DNA of 40,798 bases from Myxococcota bacterium (lineage in GTDB: Bacteria; Myxococcota_A; UBA9160; UBA4427), in the NCBI GenBank assembly GCA_030748735.1, contig JASMLK010000008.1, forward strand, positions 1 through 40,798, read 5' to 3'. Below, in pieces: positions 39,895 through 40,798 of the stretch; the stretch's first letter is position 1, and every line of letters begins with the position of its first letter. Below the pieces are notes generated by a model. It was not told the DNA's origin. It saw only the letters and a list, made by a program, of their open reading frames with translations, and did no database searches. The position numbers and the translations under genes are program-made.

Positions 39895-40798
39895 GTGACC
39901 GTCGATCGAACGATCTGGTTCAACGGCCAGTATGTGCCGTGGGAAGCCGCGCATATCCACCTGCTCTCCCATGCCGCCCAGCGCGGGTCGCTCGTCTTCG
40001 ACTACATGAGCGTCTACGAGCTTCCCCAGGGGGATGCGATTTTTCGGATGCCCGAGCATCTCGAGCGCTTCGACCGCTCGTGCGAGTTGATCGGGCTGCG
40101 GCTCGCCTATTCATCCGATGTGCTCAGCGAGGCCGTACTCGAAACCGTGCGGCGCAACCCCGGCTCCAGCGCCGTGAAGATCTCGGCCTTCATTTCATCG
40201 GTCGAGGTGGACGTCGTGCCCGTCGACGACGAGGTCGGCGTCGCGATCGCCGCATACGACCCGGCGGCCGACGTGCTCGCCCACAAACGCAACCCGGTGG
40301 CGAAGAAGGCAGACACCTGCCGACTCTGGATCGAAAAGCAGATCCACAACCGTCGCGAAGACATCGTGTCGCCCCAGGCCAAGGTCGCGGCCAACTACGT
40401 TTCGACAATGGCCGCCAAGGAAAGGGCGCTCGCGGCCGGACACGACGACATCATCCTGATCGACGAATACGGCCATGTCGCCGAGGCCCCGACCGCCAAC
40501 ATCTTCTGCGTCGACGCGGAGGGCACGCTGCTCACGCCGGAAGTGCGCCGCGTGCTGCTGGGGGTCACGCGCTCGACCATCATCGAGCTCGCGCGGGCCA
40601 GTGGGGTCGAGGTCCGCGAGGCCGCCATCACGCCGGAAGCGCTGATGGAGGCCAGGGAGGTCTTCCTGACTGGCACCACGGCCGGGGTCTGGCCCTGCGT
40701 TTCCGTTGACGATCGGGCGATCGGGAATGGCGAGATCGGTCCCGTCGCGAAGACCCTTCAGGAACGTTTCGCGCGGCTCATCGCGGGAGATGATCCGC
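39895..40798 (+). CDS. Class IV aminotransferase, branched-chain type, partial at right edge
   Basis: 301 residues visible, near the family's full length of about 305. PLP fold type IV: TIWFNGQYVPWEAAHIHLLSH at the N-terminus as in IlvE, SPQAKVAANYV with the Schiff-base Lys, IDEYGHVAEAPTANIF with the cofactor-binding Glu, GVTRSTIIELA and FLTGTTAGVWP binding the phosphate. Where BCATs have VFEGIR this protein has VFDYMSVYE, so the substrate-side Arg is missing; it may prefer another amino donor or be a D-amino-acid, lyase or amine-type relative. GTG 39895 is chosen because the family starts close to it; ATG 39835 is an in-frame alternative with 20 more residues. The stop codon is outside the window. 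Confidence 0.85.
   Translation, partial: MTVDRTIWFNGQYVPWEAAHIHLLSHAAQRGSLVFDYMSVYELPQGDAIFRMPEHLERFDRSCELIGLRLAYSSDVLSEAVLETVRRNPGSSAVKISAFISSVEVDVVPVDDEVGVAIAAYDPAADVLAHKRNPVAKKADTCRLWIEKQIHNRREDIVSPQAKVAANYVSTMAAKERALAAGHDDIILIDEYGHVAEAPTANIFCVDAEGTLLTPEVRRVLLGVTRSTIIELARASGVEVREAAITPEALMEAREVFLTGTTAGVWPCVSVDDRAIGNGEIGPVAKTLQERFARLIAGDDP

Noticed and set aside
39629..39898. Plus-strand reading of 89 codons opposite the small basic protein
   Set aside because: GTG start without ribosome site and Gly/Ala/Arg-rich filler; the minus-strand frame has AGGAGAG and better composition.
1..40798. Prophage, integron or intact insertion sequence
   Set aside because: No transposase, integrase, capsid or attachment-site pair was recognised; only the 31-bp palindrome hints at a mobile element.

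Overview
The window is high-G+C DNA from a Gram-negative bacterium. It encodes an Omp85-type barrel, a TonB-dependent receptor, a porin and several lipoproteins. The mix of paired acyl-CoA dehydrogenases, a P450, an F420-type LLM remnant and two RND/MMPL exporters each next to a LolA-like protein suggests a deltaproteobacterial or Myxococcota-like lineage known mostly from metagenomes. That taxonomy is inference. Genes are dense, mostly with clear GGAG/GAGG ribosome binding sites, and several start with GTG or TTG. No phage, CRISPR array or intact transposon was seen.

Layout. 1-3.3 kb (minus): two adjacent acyl-CoA dehydrogenases, a glycerophosphodiester phosphodiesterase, and perhaps the start of one more gene at the edge. 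3.5-9 kb: Omp85 C-terminal barrel (plus), an odd 31-bp palindrome, glutamate dehydrogenase, and a translationally coupled pair of a sugar aminotransferase and a sulfatase-like lipoprotein. 9-16.1 kb: P450, a LnmK-like hot-dog protein, a LolA-like protein convergent with an RND exporter, and a PPi-type phosphofructokinase. 16.1-20.9 kb (minus): hisH, hisF, class II aldolase, TonB receptor. 21-25.6 kb: an STT3-like membrane protein with an eroded signature motif, a coding remnant, an M20 peptidase and a C-terminally altered DUF1415 protein. 25.7-30.8 kb (plus): SGNH hydrolase, LolA-like protein, RND exporter fused to a cyclic-nucleotide-binding domain, DUF4266 lipoprotein. 31-36.5 kb: porin with a long 5' intergenic region, SnoaL-like protein, second SGNH hydrolase and a true FGly sulfatase. 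36.5-40.8 kb: several short or broken genes (a 5'-truncated LLM oxidoreductase, a KSI-like NTF2 protein, a small lipoprotein, an internally deleted glutathione peroxidase), tRNA-Thr(CGT), two small proteins and a class IV aminotransferase that runs off the end.

How it works together. Envelope building and lipid handling dominate: two RND/LolA-like sets, two SGNH hydrolases, Omp85 barrel, porin, TonB receptor, STT3-like protein and sugar aminotransferase. Lipid catabolism is represented by the acyl-CoA dehydrogenase pair, GDPD, P450 and NTF2-type isomerase-like proteins. PPi-PFK and aldolase cover upper glycolysis/gluconeogenesis.

The best candidate for an undescribed system is the 25.7-30.8 kb plus-strand operon, in which an envelope lipid exporter carries its own nucleotide-sensor-like domain. 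The second theme is gene erosion: six loci (23.3, 25.1, 25.7, 36.6, 36.9 and 38.6 kb) look truncated, internally deleted or interrupted.
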